64,000 nucleotides of DNA from Antitrichia curtipendula. Lineage: Eukaryota > Streptophyta > Bryopsida > Hypnales > Leucodontaceae. Below, piece after piece: positions 33,001 to 45,259 of the stretch. The translations under genes and the position numbers were made by a program. The stretch spans positions 17,254,696 to 17,318,695 of the forward strand of contig OX579638.1 of assembly GCA_951230915.1 (NCBI GenBank), in the 5' to 3' direction. The notes beneath the pieces are model-generated. The model was not told the DNA's origin and did not search any database. It worked only from the letters and a program-made list of their open reading frames with translations. The stretch's first letter is position 1, and each line of letters begins with the position of its first letter.

Positions 33001-33953
33001 TGGGTATATGTGAGGAAATGTATCCAAGTGACAGACCTGAAATCCCTCCAAGCCAAGGTTGAACTAACTTCAAGAAAAGTTCGAACTCCCTTCAAGCCAA
33101 ATTTGAACTCTCTCTATGACAAACTTGAACACGTGAAGTCGTAAACTCACAAACTTGAACACAAAAGTATCTTAAGTAGTACTTCATTGCAATTTTAAAC
33201 ACTCTAGTAGCCCCTTGCCAAAAAAAAATGTTGAAGGTGAATTCGACAAAAATCTTAATAAGTATTTCATCTCAATTCCAAAGCCTTCTCCAATCCCATT
33301 ACCAAAAAGTACCGTTGAACTTGAATTCCAAAATAACTTAAGTGGTATTTGATTTCTATTCCAATCCTTTCTAGGATCATCCCATTGCATAAATTAAATT
33401 TTCAAGTTGAATGATTGAATTTCAAAGTAACATGACTAGTATTTAATTTCAATTCTCAAGACCCAAACCGGTTTGGTATCCCTATTACAAAAATATACCG
33501 TTGAACTTGAATTCCAAAATAACTTAAGTGGTATTTGATTTCTATCCCAAACCCTTCTAGGATCACCATTCTAAAAATACACCGTTGAAGTTTTGAAGAC
33601 CTATACCCTTGTAGCCTCTTTTTGCAAAAACAAATCCTTCTAATATATTTCAATGCATTATAATTTTAATTTGATTTCAATCCAAAACCTTGTAGCTATT
33701 TATTTCCAAAATAAAGCCTTCAACAAAAAGCCAAAAAAATATAAGTTAGTTATGATTTGATTTGTAAATTCCAAACCCTAAATCCCAAATAGGTTCTAAT
33801 TAGAAGAATAAAAAATAAATCCTTAAATTTGAATACAAACAAATATGTACCTTGTCTTTCATTAGGACTCCAATCCCTTTGGGATTCTACTCACACAAAT
33901 TTTATCCTTCTTGTTCAGAAGTTCATTTTCATTTTTAAAATTATTATTCTTTG

Positions 33954-34286
33954 GGTGAATCCTAGTTCGCAAGTGCATGGTGAAGGCATGAGGAGAGGTC
34001 CGGGCCCAAGAAGGGAGCAACATGCTTCCACACATGATCTTTGAACTCAAAAAGTAGTTAATCCCTTAATGCAGCCATTGACTTGAAGATATTCCCCTGA
34101 AATTAAATTAAAGGTTGGCTACATTAATGGGTTCCCCCTCTCCATGGAAAAGAAGAATCCCATGACCAAGTTCAACTTCTATTTCAACTTCTCTCCATAC
34201 TGTGGCTGAGGAGTGGGACGGCCGTGCCTTGTCCAAACGTCCGTGCCCTGACCTGGCGTCCGCGCCCTGTCCAGGCATCCGCACCC
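33954..34286 (+). repeat. Direct repeat inside the hAT element, copy 2
   Basis: Second copy of the block at 32626-33000 (phrases GCAAGTGCATGGTGAAGGCATG and GAGGAGTGGGACG shared). It is followed at once by the TAT duplication and the start of the nested CACTA element at 34290. Confidence 0.7.
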
Positions 34287-34289
34287 TAT

Positions 34290-37186
34290 CACTAGTAGAA
34301 AATTCAGCATCCAAAGTGACAAAAAAATGTTGATTTTTTTTGTTCATTTTCGTGTTGATTTGGACGTGTTGACTTGGACATTGCATAGCAAAACAGTGTT
34401 GATTTAGACATGAAAATTAACACTTTTGTGTGGTTCATCAACACAAAAGTGTTGATTAAGTGACTAGGAAGTGTTGATTTGGCAACTAAAAAGTGTTAAT
34501 TTTTCAACAATTTAAAAAAAAATTGAAAACATTTTATAGAAAAATAAAATTCTGACCTATGCCTCAATGCCACGTGGCAACCGCCACACAGGCAAGCCTG
34601 CCCCGCGGGCAGGGTTGCCACCTGCGCAAGGCTGCCACCCGGACAGGGCCGCCACACGGGCAAGGCTGCCACCCAAGCAGGGCCACCGTGCGAGCAGGCC
34701 ACTAGCGGGGTTTGAACCCCAAACCTTGGGGTTACAACTCTTGTCTTTAACCAATGGATCACACGCGTGTTAACATGCCCTTGAAATTGTGTGTTTCCTA
34801 TTTAACTACTTTTAGGTTATTTTTTCATTTGCATTAAAAAATCAGCAAACTTCAGGGTCCGTTTTCACATAGTAAATTAACTTATTCTTTAAGACTTTCA
34901 ACTAAGAAAAGTTGTCAAATGAAGGTATATTTCATCTCCAAAAATCCGTTTGCAATTTGGAGTCTTTAATAAAAAGTTATGGACAAAATTCAGAGAAGGT
35001 GTTTAAAAGTGTCAAAGAAAAATGGCCATTCCAACCCTTCTCTGAATTTTGTCCATAACTTTTCATTGAAGACTCCAAATTGTAAACGGATTTTTGGAGA
35101 TGAAATATAACTTCATTTAAAAACTTTTCTTAGTTGAAAGTTTTAAAAAATAAGTTAGTTTACTATGTGAAAACGGACCCTGAAGTCTGCTGAAATTTGT
35201 AAACACCGATTTGTAAATGATGAAGTTATTAAAAAAAAAGTTGTATATACTATTTCCTTCAAGCATGAATATAAAATATTTTTTTCAAGGTTGAAGTATA
35301 AATTTCCAGCATATTTCTTCAGTATGTAATGAACACTTGCAAGTTCAAGAATTGACATACAATTTTTTGGATAAATTCTTTGAAAGATAAAACTTAACCA
35401 ATTGGAAATTTAAAAAATTAACCTCTAATTGACCAATTAGCATTTTTTGGCAATATAGAGATTTTAGATAGCTTTTTATGGATAAAATTTCAATTTTTTG
35501 GCTTTAACTCCTCAAGGCCTAACAATGTTTTTGCAATGGAGGTTTTCAATGAATTGCCCAATTTTGATGTTTATTTGCAAATGGACGTGTTTGAAATTTT
35601 TATCTTTAACCATAAAAAAGTGAAGGATACTTTGTCTAGTATGCACGGAATTAATTGTGGAAAATACTGACCATAATATTTTTAAATTATAATAATTTTG
35701 GATGATCAACTCTTTAGGCAAAAAACTCTTCTAGAGAAAAAAAATTATAAGAAGGTAATAAATGCTTTATTGCCCTCCAAAAAAATGGTTTTAGAATCTA
35801 AGGCAAATGTATTACTTTTTTATTTAAAAAATTAAAAAACTAAAAACTCTCCCAAGTTTGTAGACATTTTTAAGCAAAAGGAGTAGAAAGCCAAACCTGA
35901 CCAAATCGGATCCTACAAAAAATTTAAAAACTGATAAATGTATCTTTTTTTGAAATTTAACAATTAATATCATTAGTTTAATGTTGGGAACATCTCCAAA
36001 AAATTTGAAATCATTCTAATTATTTTTGTATTCTAGATCACACCAAATTGAATTTTGTATTTTTAAAATTAGTAAAAATAAAAATTTGAATTTTTTACTT
36101 CAAACCTAATTTGATTGAGGAAAGTAAAGACTAGAAATGTTTAAGAAAATGTTTTTTTTCATCCCTACAATTTCTTTCATTGTAAGCAAATTATATTTGC
36201 TCCCTCTTTCCTTTAGACTACATTTCCTAAATAAATTGTTAAATACTTGCCATATATATAGAAATTTTGAAAATCGGATAATAGCGTAGAAATTAACATG
36301 GAACCTAACAAAATGGAGATAGGTTTTTAAAATTATTTCATTGTAAATTCAGCAAACTTTGGAGGTTGTTTTGGCATAGTAGAAGAACTTTTTTGAAAAG
36401 CTTTTGAACTAGAAAAAGGTAGTAATTCAAAAAAGCTTTCATCTCCAAAATTCCATTTGAGATTTGGAAATTTTACTCAAAAGTTTTGGACAAAGTTTAG
36501 AGAGAGGTTCGGAAATCATCACTTTTGACATTTTTGACATTCTTTAACATCCTCTGTGAATTTTGTTCATAGCTTTTGATTGGAGGATCAAAACTTCAAA
36601 CAGATTATAAGAGATGAAAGTTTTTTAGAATTCACAACTTCTCAGTTTAAAATTTTTTCCAAAAAATCCTTTTACTATACCAAAACGACTTCCAAAGTCT
36701 TCTAAATTTACCAAAAAAACAATTTTCAATACTTCTCTAAAATTTGTTCATAATTTTTGATTGGAGATTTGAAATCTCAAAAAGACTGTTGGAGATGAAA
36801 GTTGGTTTAATTCCACAACTTTTTTCAGTTGAAAGTTCTTTGAAAAATGTTCATTTATTATGTGCAAATAACCTCCAAAGTCTGCTGACTTTATGGAACA
36901 CCGAAATGTGTACTTAATTTTTTTTTAAATACACTGTAAAAAGAAGATATCAAGAGATTCTAAAAAATTCCAAAAGATTCTAGAAGTTTCAAAAATTATT
37001 CAACAAAAATCTGTTGATTTTGTCACTGATTGTCCAAATTAACAAAAAAAAAAATGTCGCCATTAACAAAAAAAATGTGAAGATTGTCCAAATCAACAAA
37101 AAAAATGAGAAATCGGACATTGCAGTACCCAAATCAACATAAATATGTTGATTTTTTGTTAATTTGGACGTCATTTTCTACTAGTG
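34290..37186. mobile_element. Non-autonomous CACTA element, 2.9 kb, TSD TAT
   Basis: Termini CACTAGTAGAAAAT and ATTTTCTACTAGTG with a 3-bp TAT duplication on both sides (34287-34289, 37187-37189), diagnostic for CACTA (CMC/EnSpm). Subterminal repeats of GTTGATTT/AAATCAACA face inward at both ends. It encodes no transposase. A long internal hairpin lies at about 34845-35180, with related degenerate copies near 36350-36900, and a tRNA-like T-arm lies near 34700. Confidence 0.85.
34845..35180. repeat. Long hairpin inside the CACTA element
   Basis: Two arms of about 150 bases (phrases TCTCCAAAAATCCGTTTGCAA and CAAAATTCAGAGAAGG, and their complements) are separated by about 30 bases. The CACTA element at 56010-57092 contains a hairpin of the same design, so it is a conserved part of the family, possibly a source of small RNA. 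Confidence 0.75.
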
Positions 37187-37571
37187 TATCCAGGTGTCCG
37201 CGCCCTGAACAGACGTCCGCGCCCTATAAAGTCCTCGCCTTGACGATGACGTCCCCGCTCTGATTCCAGTGTGGACCGCCACCATGGAAATGAGTTGTCA
37301 ATTGGAAAATTGAAAAAATGAAAGGTGTCCGGGCTGTCCAAGACGTCCAGTTGTCCGGTCCAGTTCGCCAGTCTGTCCGTCCCGTCCGATCACCTCGACC
37401 CGTCCACTATGACAACCTTGGCAATAAGCTCTAGGGAATTTCTCAATTAAGGAATTTCCCACTTAGAAAGTTAGATACTTCAAAAACACAAACTAGAATT
37501 CTTCTAAAGTGGCATCGCCGGTCATAAGGGAAGAATCCTCTAGCATTCGTGCAAAACACTCAAGCCCTAAA

Positions 37572-37704
37572 CACTAGAAGAAAAATGGGTCCTATGCAAC
37601 TAGCCACTGCAACTAAAAAGTGTCCACTGCAACTCATTTACAGTTGCAATGGACACTTTTTAGTTGCAATGGCTAGTTGCATAGGACCCATTTTTCTTCT
37701 AGTG
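37572..37704. mobile_element. CACTA-like palindromic MITE, 133 bp, TSD AAA
   Basis: Nearly perfect inverted repeat from CACTAGAAGAAAAATGGG to CCCATTTTTCTTCTAGTG, flanked by AAA on both sides. The arms (about 60 bases, including AGTTGCATAGGACCC) meet near 37640. It is inserted in the diverged long LTR. Confidence 0.8.
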
Positions 37705-39301
37705 AAACAAGGACTTAAAGGAACAACGAATATACCAAACAAGAGTTAGGACAACCCAAATACGACCAAACCTTTGCCAAAATTTTCAAAAACAAGTACA
37801 AAGACAACAAATAAGACTTGATGGGACCCCAATGTCCTTCAAGGCTCACAAAATAGCAACAAAAGGAGCTTGAAATGCTCCAAAAACACCACATTTACAA
37901 CTTTGACTCAAAAATGACCAAAAGTCCACATTTAATGGACCAACGTGTTTACAAAGCCAAGAAGATGGCTAGAAGGGGTCTTTGTGAAAGAAAAAGGAGT
38001 CTCTTTTATACATTTCCAAGGGCACTCCCCCCCTCTCTTTTCCTAGTGGTAAGCTTATCAATTAGGATTTTCATCCTAATCTTCCAATTTTAACTTTCTA
38101 CGTTGAATCAAAACTCTAACTTTTGGAGATTAACTCCAAATCACAAACGGATTGCGCCATTGGCTTCAAAAGGTCATTTTTAGTCTAGAAGAATCCCCCT
38201 CCCCTTAACCAAATTCCAAAAAACTTAACAAAATCTAGTGCTAATTGAATGCCCCAAAGGGGTAAAAATTCAAATCTTGGAGTTCGACTTTTCTGAGAAA
38301 AGTAACTAGCCTAGGCTCTTAAGTAGGTATGAGGGAGTAAGAAAAGACCCTTCTTTGATTTCAATCCGACCCCGTGTGCTCCTGATACACCGGTCAACTT
38401 CGCAAATGATCTTCAAATTTATCGATTTTGGAGGATCTTGTTGATTTTGGAACTTCCAACTATTGAAATGCCACGAAACTTGTCGGAGCGCATTATTAAC
38501 ATTAAAAAATTTATTCTAATTTTAGTGAAATTTTACCGCACCTTGAACAATTTTCATGAATTTTTCTTTTTAAATTTTCGTAGTTGACCACCTGGAAAGA
38601 TATCTTCTGCCTATCAAAAAATCCCGAGACTTTTCGTGGAACCTTTTATGGAATTCCACAACTCATGTGCAAGTTTATATTTTTTACCTTGCACCTTCAC
38701 CAAGGAGAATCAAATCCCGCTATTTCCTTTAACTTCCGAAAAACTGAGAATCTTCCAAACAACGAAGAATCTTGGCGAACCGATTGTGTCGCTGGATTCT
38801 TGGCATGACTTCCACCTCTAATCATGGTATTCGGTCATAGGTGCCCTTCACTAGTCCATCTTGAGTTTTCTTTACCTACGAGCTAACAATTGGAATTTTT
38901 ATTATTTCGTCGATGGAATGGGGAAACTGAAATCTTTCTTTGGGAATCTATTCTAGGATTTTCACATAGTTCCCTCAGACCAATCTAGCCAATATGTGTC
39001 TACATGCACAACAGGTTTAGACAATAAGGCATTTCTACTAAAACATACGAACTATGTACAAGTTGTGGGTTTCTACCCTATTTATATGCGGGATTAGGTT
39101 GCTATTGTAGAAAAACATATTAAATAGGACCTTATGCCATATTGATATGTGACATATGTCGTTTGGTCCAACACTCTTTTAAAGTCTTTTTGTATTATAA
39201 ATAACATTCAAATTGTAAGAAATCAAAAAAAAAATAATGAGTCCTAGGTGAAGAATATGGGACTCATAGGCAGCTAAGACAGTAGCCAATCTAGGGGTCA
39301 C

Positions 39302-40399
39302 AATATGTCCGTTACAATTTTTTCAAGCCATATGATCTTCATGTGTTGATGAAGATCGGCTTGATATGCATGAGGTTCCAAAAAGTATTTGGGGAAGATG
39401 GTTTGGTCCATCCAACTTTTAGGGCCCGTTCTATAAGAAATCCAAGAAATATTATCAATCAAAACCCGTATAGGATAGTTCCTATTTTCATTTGAGAAAA
39501 TGAGCATAGGAATTTCTATTGTAGCACAATGGCCTCCTGAAATACGAACCACCATGGTCATGGACTCCCCACTTGAGACAACTTCAACGCATTTGACAGT
39601 TGTATTTCACCGAAAACCTAAAGTTTGGCAGTTGTCAAGATTGACAACAAAATGCGTTTTATCCAAATTTTCCATGAGATTTTCATCAAATTCCCTGGAT
39701 GAAAATCCCCTTTGCAAGCCCTCCAAATGGTAGGCGCTCTACATTTCGATTTGAAACTCATTTTCAGAGCTACAAGTCAAATGACCATGTTGGAATAGAA
39801 AGACTATATTGTGATTATCCATGAACTGATTGATCCAATTCGCTGTGATTTTGTTGACCAACAAACATCGTCTTTGGGAATTGGGATTGACGTAATGGAT
39901 TGTGAAAATGGACTTAGGAGCTACAAAAATAGAAAGGATCAATACATGAAGTAGGCGAGACAAAAATTTGACACCTAATTTGCAAAGGCAGTTGAATTTT
40001 GCAAGTAATATAGGGTACAAATATTGTACCCATTTGCTCTTCTTTTTGCCTCGACTTGGTCTAGCCTTTGGAGAAGGGCACCTCCTTTCGTCCAAATGGC
40101 TTTGGCTACAAGAGAATGGAGTGATGGGGCCTGCAATATCTTCATAGAATTGGTGACGTTGTTGCCACAATCGGTTGGCTTTTATGAAGTTGGTAGGGCG
40201 TTGGCCACGGAAGTGTTCCGGAAATGTTTGGATGACCCGAGCATTGAGGCCAACCAAGCCGTGAATGATGACGTCCTCGATCATCCAAGAAGTGACAAAT
40301 TGGCGAGTAGCAAGGCTGGAAACTTGTTGAAGACGACAAGGGCAGGGAGGGACATTGGGAGGAATTGCAACAAGCGGAAGGCGGTCCGTAGTTGGCTAC
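39302..40399 (-). pseudogene. pogo/CENP-B-like DDE transposase remnant
   Basis: The minus-strand frame is continuous apart from stops TAG at 39739 and a TGA near 39605. It includes FPEHFRGQRPTNFIKANRLW and QQRHQFYEDI (N-terminal part), then DKTHFVVNLDNCQTLGFRG, PMLIFSNENRNYPIR, and YRTGPKSWMDQTIFPKY, which are hallmarks of DDE_1 (PF03184) transposases. The expected second Asp motif (IWLDNC-GH) is changed to IWLEKIVTD, and the frame stops at 39302, where the long LTR begins, so the C-terminal third is missing. A possible acceptor (TTTTTTTGTAG) lies just upstream near 40400. Confidence 0.75.
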
Positions 40400-40799
40400 A
40401 AAAAAAAGTAAAAATGCAGCTGTAAAAAAAAAGTGGTGATAAAAAAAAAAAAAAATTTGCAGAGGAAATAGAGGAGAGAAAGATAAATTCAATGATGTCA
40501 TCCAATGTTCAATCACATACCTCAATATAAAGATATAGGCATCAAAAATTTGAAATAAAACAGCGGGAAACCACGGAGTATATCCCCCCCCCTAAAAAGA
40601 GTGTCTTTGATGGACCGGAGAGCTCTCCACTTCTCCTCACAATCTCTCTAAGGCGGTCACCGGACAAGGAAAGAGTAGGGCAAGGAAGCAAGTGAAAAAT
40701 AAAATTTTCCAGAGAAGGAAAGAAGGGCTTGAATTTGACGGCAAGAGGCAGAGATTACAGTTTCCCAGGGAAGGGCCAAAGTTTGACAGCGGAAGTTAA

Positions 40800-41711
40800 C
40801 CCCTAAAGGACCATTGTCCCTTCGAGGGACAAACAGGATTTTGGGCAGGTACCTGCGGGCTGAATTTTTGTCGTGATTTTTTGAATTTTTTTTTAATATA
40901 GAAAAATTGATTAGCTTTCTGGGAATATAATATTTTCACAATTGGTGCCCGGGAACAAAAGTTATGACCAAATAAGCTCAAAACAGGGGTTGGAGGGCAG
41001 CAAAAAGAATTTGCATTTATTTATTTTTTTCTAATTTTTTTTTTATAGATTATATTTTTTTCTATCTGGAAAGATTTGATTCATTTCATTTGGATTTGTT
41101 ATGAGAAAGTTATAGACAATCTTGTTTTTTGGGCACTTAGAGCATCTTCCTAAAATAATAACTTGTAAAATTCATTTCTAAATGCAATTTTTATAATTAA
41201 AACAAAAAAAAATTCCACAAGGTTTAGCTTTTTTGCTAGAACAATCTCACCATTGGGATTAGTGCTTTTTAATTCCATCTAAAAGATATTAATATTTTAG
41301 ATTTTCTTTCTATCTTATACCTACTTCTACTTAACAATTTTTTTAATAATGAAAATTAAGTTTTTTTGGATTTTTTTTTTCCCTAGACTCTCAACTCAAT
41401 TCTCCATTATAAAGATTAAAAGCTCAAAACTCTGTAGTGCAAAACATTTAAGTTAAAAATGTTCAAAGTCATAAATCTAGTCCCGCAATGTGCTGAAAAA
41501 CTTGTTTTTTTCACTTTAAACGCAGATATCTTGCAATCTGTGCGGTCAAAAATTCTGAAATTTTTTCCACACATTTTTCATACTAGTTAGGTATAAGATC
41601 CTACGGTTAGATGTGGAAAAAAAAACAATTTTGAATTTTTTTTACACTTTCCTATAGAAATGGCAGTTTTCAGTGTTTTTTGGCAGAAAAATGGCATTGG
41701 TCCTTTAGGGG
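40800..41711. mobile_element. TTAA-flanked non-autonomous DNA transposon, copy C
   Basis: Perfect 14-bp termini CCCCTAAAGGACCA and TGGTCCTTTAGGGG with TTAA directly outside both (40796-40799 and 41712-41715). 912 bp, AT-rich interior, no coding potential. Part of the interior (41225-41270, GCTAGAACAATCTCACCATTGG) recurs in the hAT element at 31157. Confidence 0.72.
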
Positions 41712-43447
41712 TTAAGTGCCCCAACACTATTTACACATAAATTGGAAAATAGTGTTGGGGGTAAAAAACAAAAAACAACACTAATTATCATCCAACACTA
41801 TTTATCAATTTCAGTGTAATCCAAATAGAATGAATAAAAGCTTTCTGTGTAGAAAAAAATACAATCTCTAAAAAATACATTTAAAAATTAATTAATTATA
41901 ATTTTTGTGGTTTTTTCTTTCTGCTTACTGAACTATCTAGAATCTATTTTGTCTCATGAAGGGGCAATGAGATTTTAGAGGTTAACAACCAAAATTATAA
42001 TTCTAGTATGTCTAATAATCCATACTAGTACTAGCTGATAGCTTAATAGAATTGAGAGTCTAACAAGCTTGTTTTGCTTGATGTGGTGGCTTAGACCTTG
42101 GTTTAAGGAACAATTATGGCTTTTGTCTTGTGGTGGATGTCTTGTTGCTCTAATTCAAACCAAGTAATGGTTTGTGCAATTAGATTAGGCCAACTATCTA
42201 GCTTGACGATTTATTTTTAAATCTTTTCTGGCCTCCATGGCTTTGTCAAACTTCCCTTAACTAGCCTTTAGACTTCCACCCCAGACTTTGATTTAGAATT
42301 GTATCAAATCTTTAGTGAAATAGACTTTTTGATTGATTAGGAATCAAATATAAAACCATCATTACAAGCTAGTGGATCAACAAGCAAGTGGCTTGTGGTA
42401 AGCATAGTCCAGGAAGTCCTATAAGAAAATCAATACACTTCTAACCTTTTTAAACAAAGTTCTAAATTTTTTTTTACTTAGAAGCTTGCATAAAGTACCT
42501 TTTTTCCCATTTAAGTCCTGCAATTTTCTTTACTATTTGGCAAATTTCCAGATTTTTTTTTTTCAATTTGTTATATTTACGAACTTTAGTGTGTATAGTT
42601 AGTTATGATTTTGTGTGTTATGATTTTGAGGGATTCATATGCATTGTAAAATATAATATTATTGGTAGGAGATGAATACGGGGGCTCCATTATATCATGT
42701 TATTTGATGATGGGAAGTTGTTAGCCTCTATTGAGCTTGATAGGAATTGGTTGTAAGCTTTGTATAGCCAAGTTGATCATGTATTGATCAATGGGAGGCT
42801 AAACTAGTGTTTTAAGATTATAGGAAGTGTGAACAGAGCTATTTTGAAGCTCTTTTGGGGTGGTTGTAATCCTAAACCGCCTCTTTGTTTGTTCATTCTC
42901 TTCAAGTCTTGTGTGAAGATTTCATGGAGTATTAGAAGATGGTATACCTTAAATGTTGTTTGTAAATGACGACAATGTTGCCAATTTATTTAATCTAAGG
43001 TTTATCTTTGTGTCCTTCAAGTTGTGTGCAAGACTAGTCCAATCGAGATAGAGTAGAAGCATTTGGGTGTGTTTGAGATGTTTATTATTAGATGATTGTT
43101 CATTCATGTCTCACCATTGTGTGGATTTGCTTTTAAATATGTGTATATATTTTAGTACTTGTAGCTAACGACATCTATTATTAATAATATAGAGTAATAC
43201 GACAATTGACAATTGTCTTGGGGCCAAAGATGTAGCCTATGAAAAATACAAAGATCTAAAAGAGGATTCAAACAATTTTTGGAGGTTGGTTAGTACAGAA
43301 AAATATACAAATCAAGACAATTGACTTTTCTTACAATCATGTACACCATACAAACAAGAAGCAAAGATCACATGGGTTCAATTGAATCAAAGAATCAAAT
43401 AAACTTGAGGTGTTAGCATACAAAAAACAATACTTATTCTCATTCTT
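41712..43447. other. AT-rich stretch; end of a hAT element near 43200
   Basis: 41716-41817 contains short inverted phrases (CCAACACTATTTA / TAAATAGTGTTGG), perhaps a tiny MITE. Around 43216-43320 the sequence parallels 54866-54960 (GGGCCAA-GATATAGCC, AAAAGAGGATCCAA-ATTTTT), the common non-coding 3' end of the two hAT transposase copies. No gene recognised. Confidence 0.4.
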
Positions 43448-45230
43448 CTACAAAAAGATGGCATCATCAATGATATGATCAAACTCCTCAAGTAGCCCTT
43501 CTAATGTAATCCTAAACATAGCTTCTAAATTCTTGCCACCAAATCTATTTATAATACGGTTTTTGATGAAATTTTGTACGCTAAATGTTCTTTCACATGT
43601 CATAATAGATACACACTGCACTCGAGCCAATTCAACAAGCACAAGCAAGTTAGGATACCTAGTTATTGAATGATGTTATATAATCATGCTCCAAAAATCT
43701 TTGAAATTCTCGTTCCCCCATTCAGTAGTACATTGCAATTTGAAGGCCAAGAACTCATACTTGCAAATTGCCACATTCACAAGAAGAGGTAGAGTAAAAC
43801 TTGCATGAGAGTGGCCTACCCTATAGTATGCTAGTAAGCTCTCCAAATTTGCAACATCCCAATTCTGAAGTCCAATTTGTCTTGAGAGCATGTTAAAAGG
43901 ATTTAGGATTTTAAAACAAGATATGATATCATTGTTCATAAACCTAGATCTATTCCTAATCTAGAGTAATCCAATTCAAAATCATTATATATTTTTTCAT
44001 GAATCTCAAATCTAAACTTTCTCAGATGATCCCCTAAAGGGTCATATTCAGGGATGACATGGTACTCCATATCCTCATTAAACATATTAGAATTCAAATC
44101 CATGGACTCAACAATAAACATCATTATAATTTGTGCAATTGTTGTACACACAATGCTACCAATAATAGTGACATCCACAAATTTGTTTTGAAATTTAAGC
44201 AAAAGAACCAAAGAATATAAAATATCAGCAAGAAAATACAAAATGTAAATGACCGTAAACTGTGACAATTTGTCTTAGATAAACTTTGCTTGATCCAAAT
44301 TCTTGCTGTCTTGAACATCCTAGAAAAAATACAAAACTGACTCTTATAAATTGCAAAGAGTAGTCACAACTTGCCATCTACTAAGTCACTTGATTTTATG
44401 ACACTACTTCATTGTCCTTTTTGCATCAAAGAATTTTTCTTGCAATGTTGTAAATACATGTTTGTGCTTAGCTGCTTACTAAATTTTTTGAAGAATGAAA
44501 AAATGGAATTCAATAAAAAATCTATAATAAAAGATATTACTTTATATTGTAGTGCCTTTGCAGCATCAAGTACCGCCAAATTTGTCTTAAGCGTGATGCA
44601 ATGACAAGACAACAAAAAATGATTTACATGACTTTTGATTCAAATAGCAACTCCACCATAGTGTTTGTACCTCCATTGCCAAACACTATATACTTACACA
44701 AGTCAAGCCTCCACTTCTTTAGATTATATATATGAGAATATCAAAAAATATAGCAACATCCCTCTTTCCACCTTTAATTTTTAGCAAACCTACAAATACA
44801 TTTATAGGCAAATCCTCTTCTATAATGGTTGCAAATACAATAAAATGTCAACTGATATTAATATCAGTGGACTCATCTATCGTGATACCAAAGAAGGAGT
44901 TTTGTATCCTATACATGATTTTTTAAAATGATAATTGAGATGCACCACATCAAATCACCACAAGCTTTTTCTTCATGGTACATACTTGCAGTCATAGAAG
45001 CCTTCACACTTTCCAACAATTTAAACAAAGATGAAAAATTTGATAAAGGGAGTGATTGCTTCCCTATGAAATACGTTGCTTTGAAGAGTGAATTTAATGC
45101 TTCATCACAAGCCTGCTGCCTTTGTAAGATGGCCTTCTCCATCACTTCTTCCCCACTTTGGGATGCCCATACAAGATGCCTATGTTCATTAAAGCGGCTA
45201 TGGTCTTGAAAAGCATTTATCTTTAGATTT
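43448..45230 (-). pseudogene. hAT transposase pseudogene (ZNF862-like type), 5'-truncated
   Basis: Minus-strand fragments in several frames line up with the copy at 55097-62543. They run from CDEALNSLFKATYFI and KQSLPLSNFSSLFKLLES (45110-45015) through SCHC---TNLAVLDAAKA near 44605, to the C-terminal dimerisation region LARVQCVSIMTCERTFSVQN near 43640-43570. The order is that of the Ac-like hAT transposases related to ZNF862. Frameshifts and stops occur throughout, and the N-terminal zinc finger is missing beyond about 45240, where a non-LTR retrotransposon begins. It lacks the CACTA and LTR insertions of the other copy and so shows what those sites looked like before insertion. Confidence 0.8.
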
Positions 45231-45259
45231 TTTACTCATTATTGATGTAGTCCGAGTCC

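Larger units (their letters stand above)
30886..37420. mobile_element. Non-autonomous hAT element, 6.5 kb, with nested CACTA
   Basis: The left end CAGGGTTGTCATAGTGG and right end (reverse complement) CAAGGTTGTCATAGTGG match at 16 of 17 positions. They are flanked by 8-bp duplications GCAACAAG (30878-30885) and GCAATAAG (37421-37428), one mismatch apart. Both features are typical of hAT transposons. Subterminal GC-rich repeats CAGGGCGCGGACG (31075-31150) are mirrored by CGTCCGCGCCCTG near the right end (37196-37226). No transposase is encoded. Confidence 0.78.
27064..39301 (-). mobile_element. Diverged long LTR in inverse orientation, split by a hAT insertion
   Basis: The sequence from 27064 (TGTGAGTG...TATCCACCCTTG) runs parallel to the reverse complement of the 4.2-kb LTR at 57389-61597. 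Matches include the AACCAGGTTCTAGTA segment near 27109, GCCCACGGCTTAAAGTAGG near 27888, the GAAACGTTGC segment near 28317, and the promoter-like block near 38000 (minus-strand TGTATAAAAGAG). The match ends near 39301 (GGGGTCACA). A 6.5-kb hAT element (30886-37420) and a small MITE interrupt it. The part between about 28480 and 30590 does not align and may hold a further insertion. No 5-bp duplication was found. Confidence 0.55.

Noticed and set aside
27064..39301. Calling the inverse LTR a clean solo LTR with a target duplication
   Set aside because: The flanks (GGTAG on the left, ATATG on the right) do not match, and 28480-30590 does not align with the other copy.
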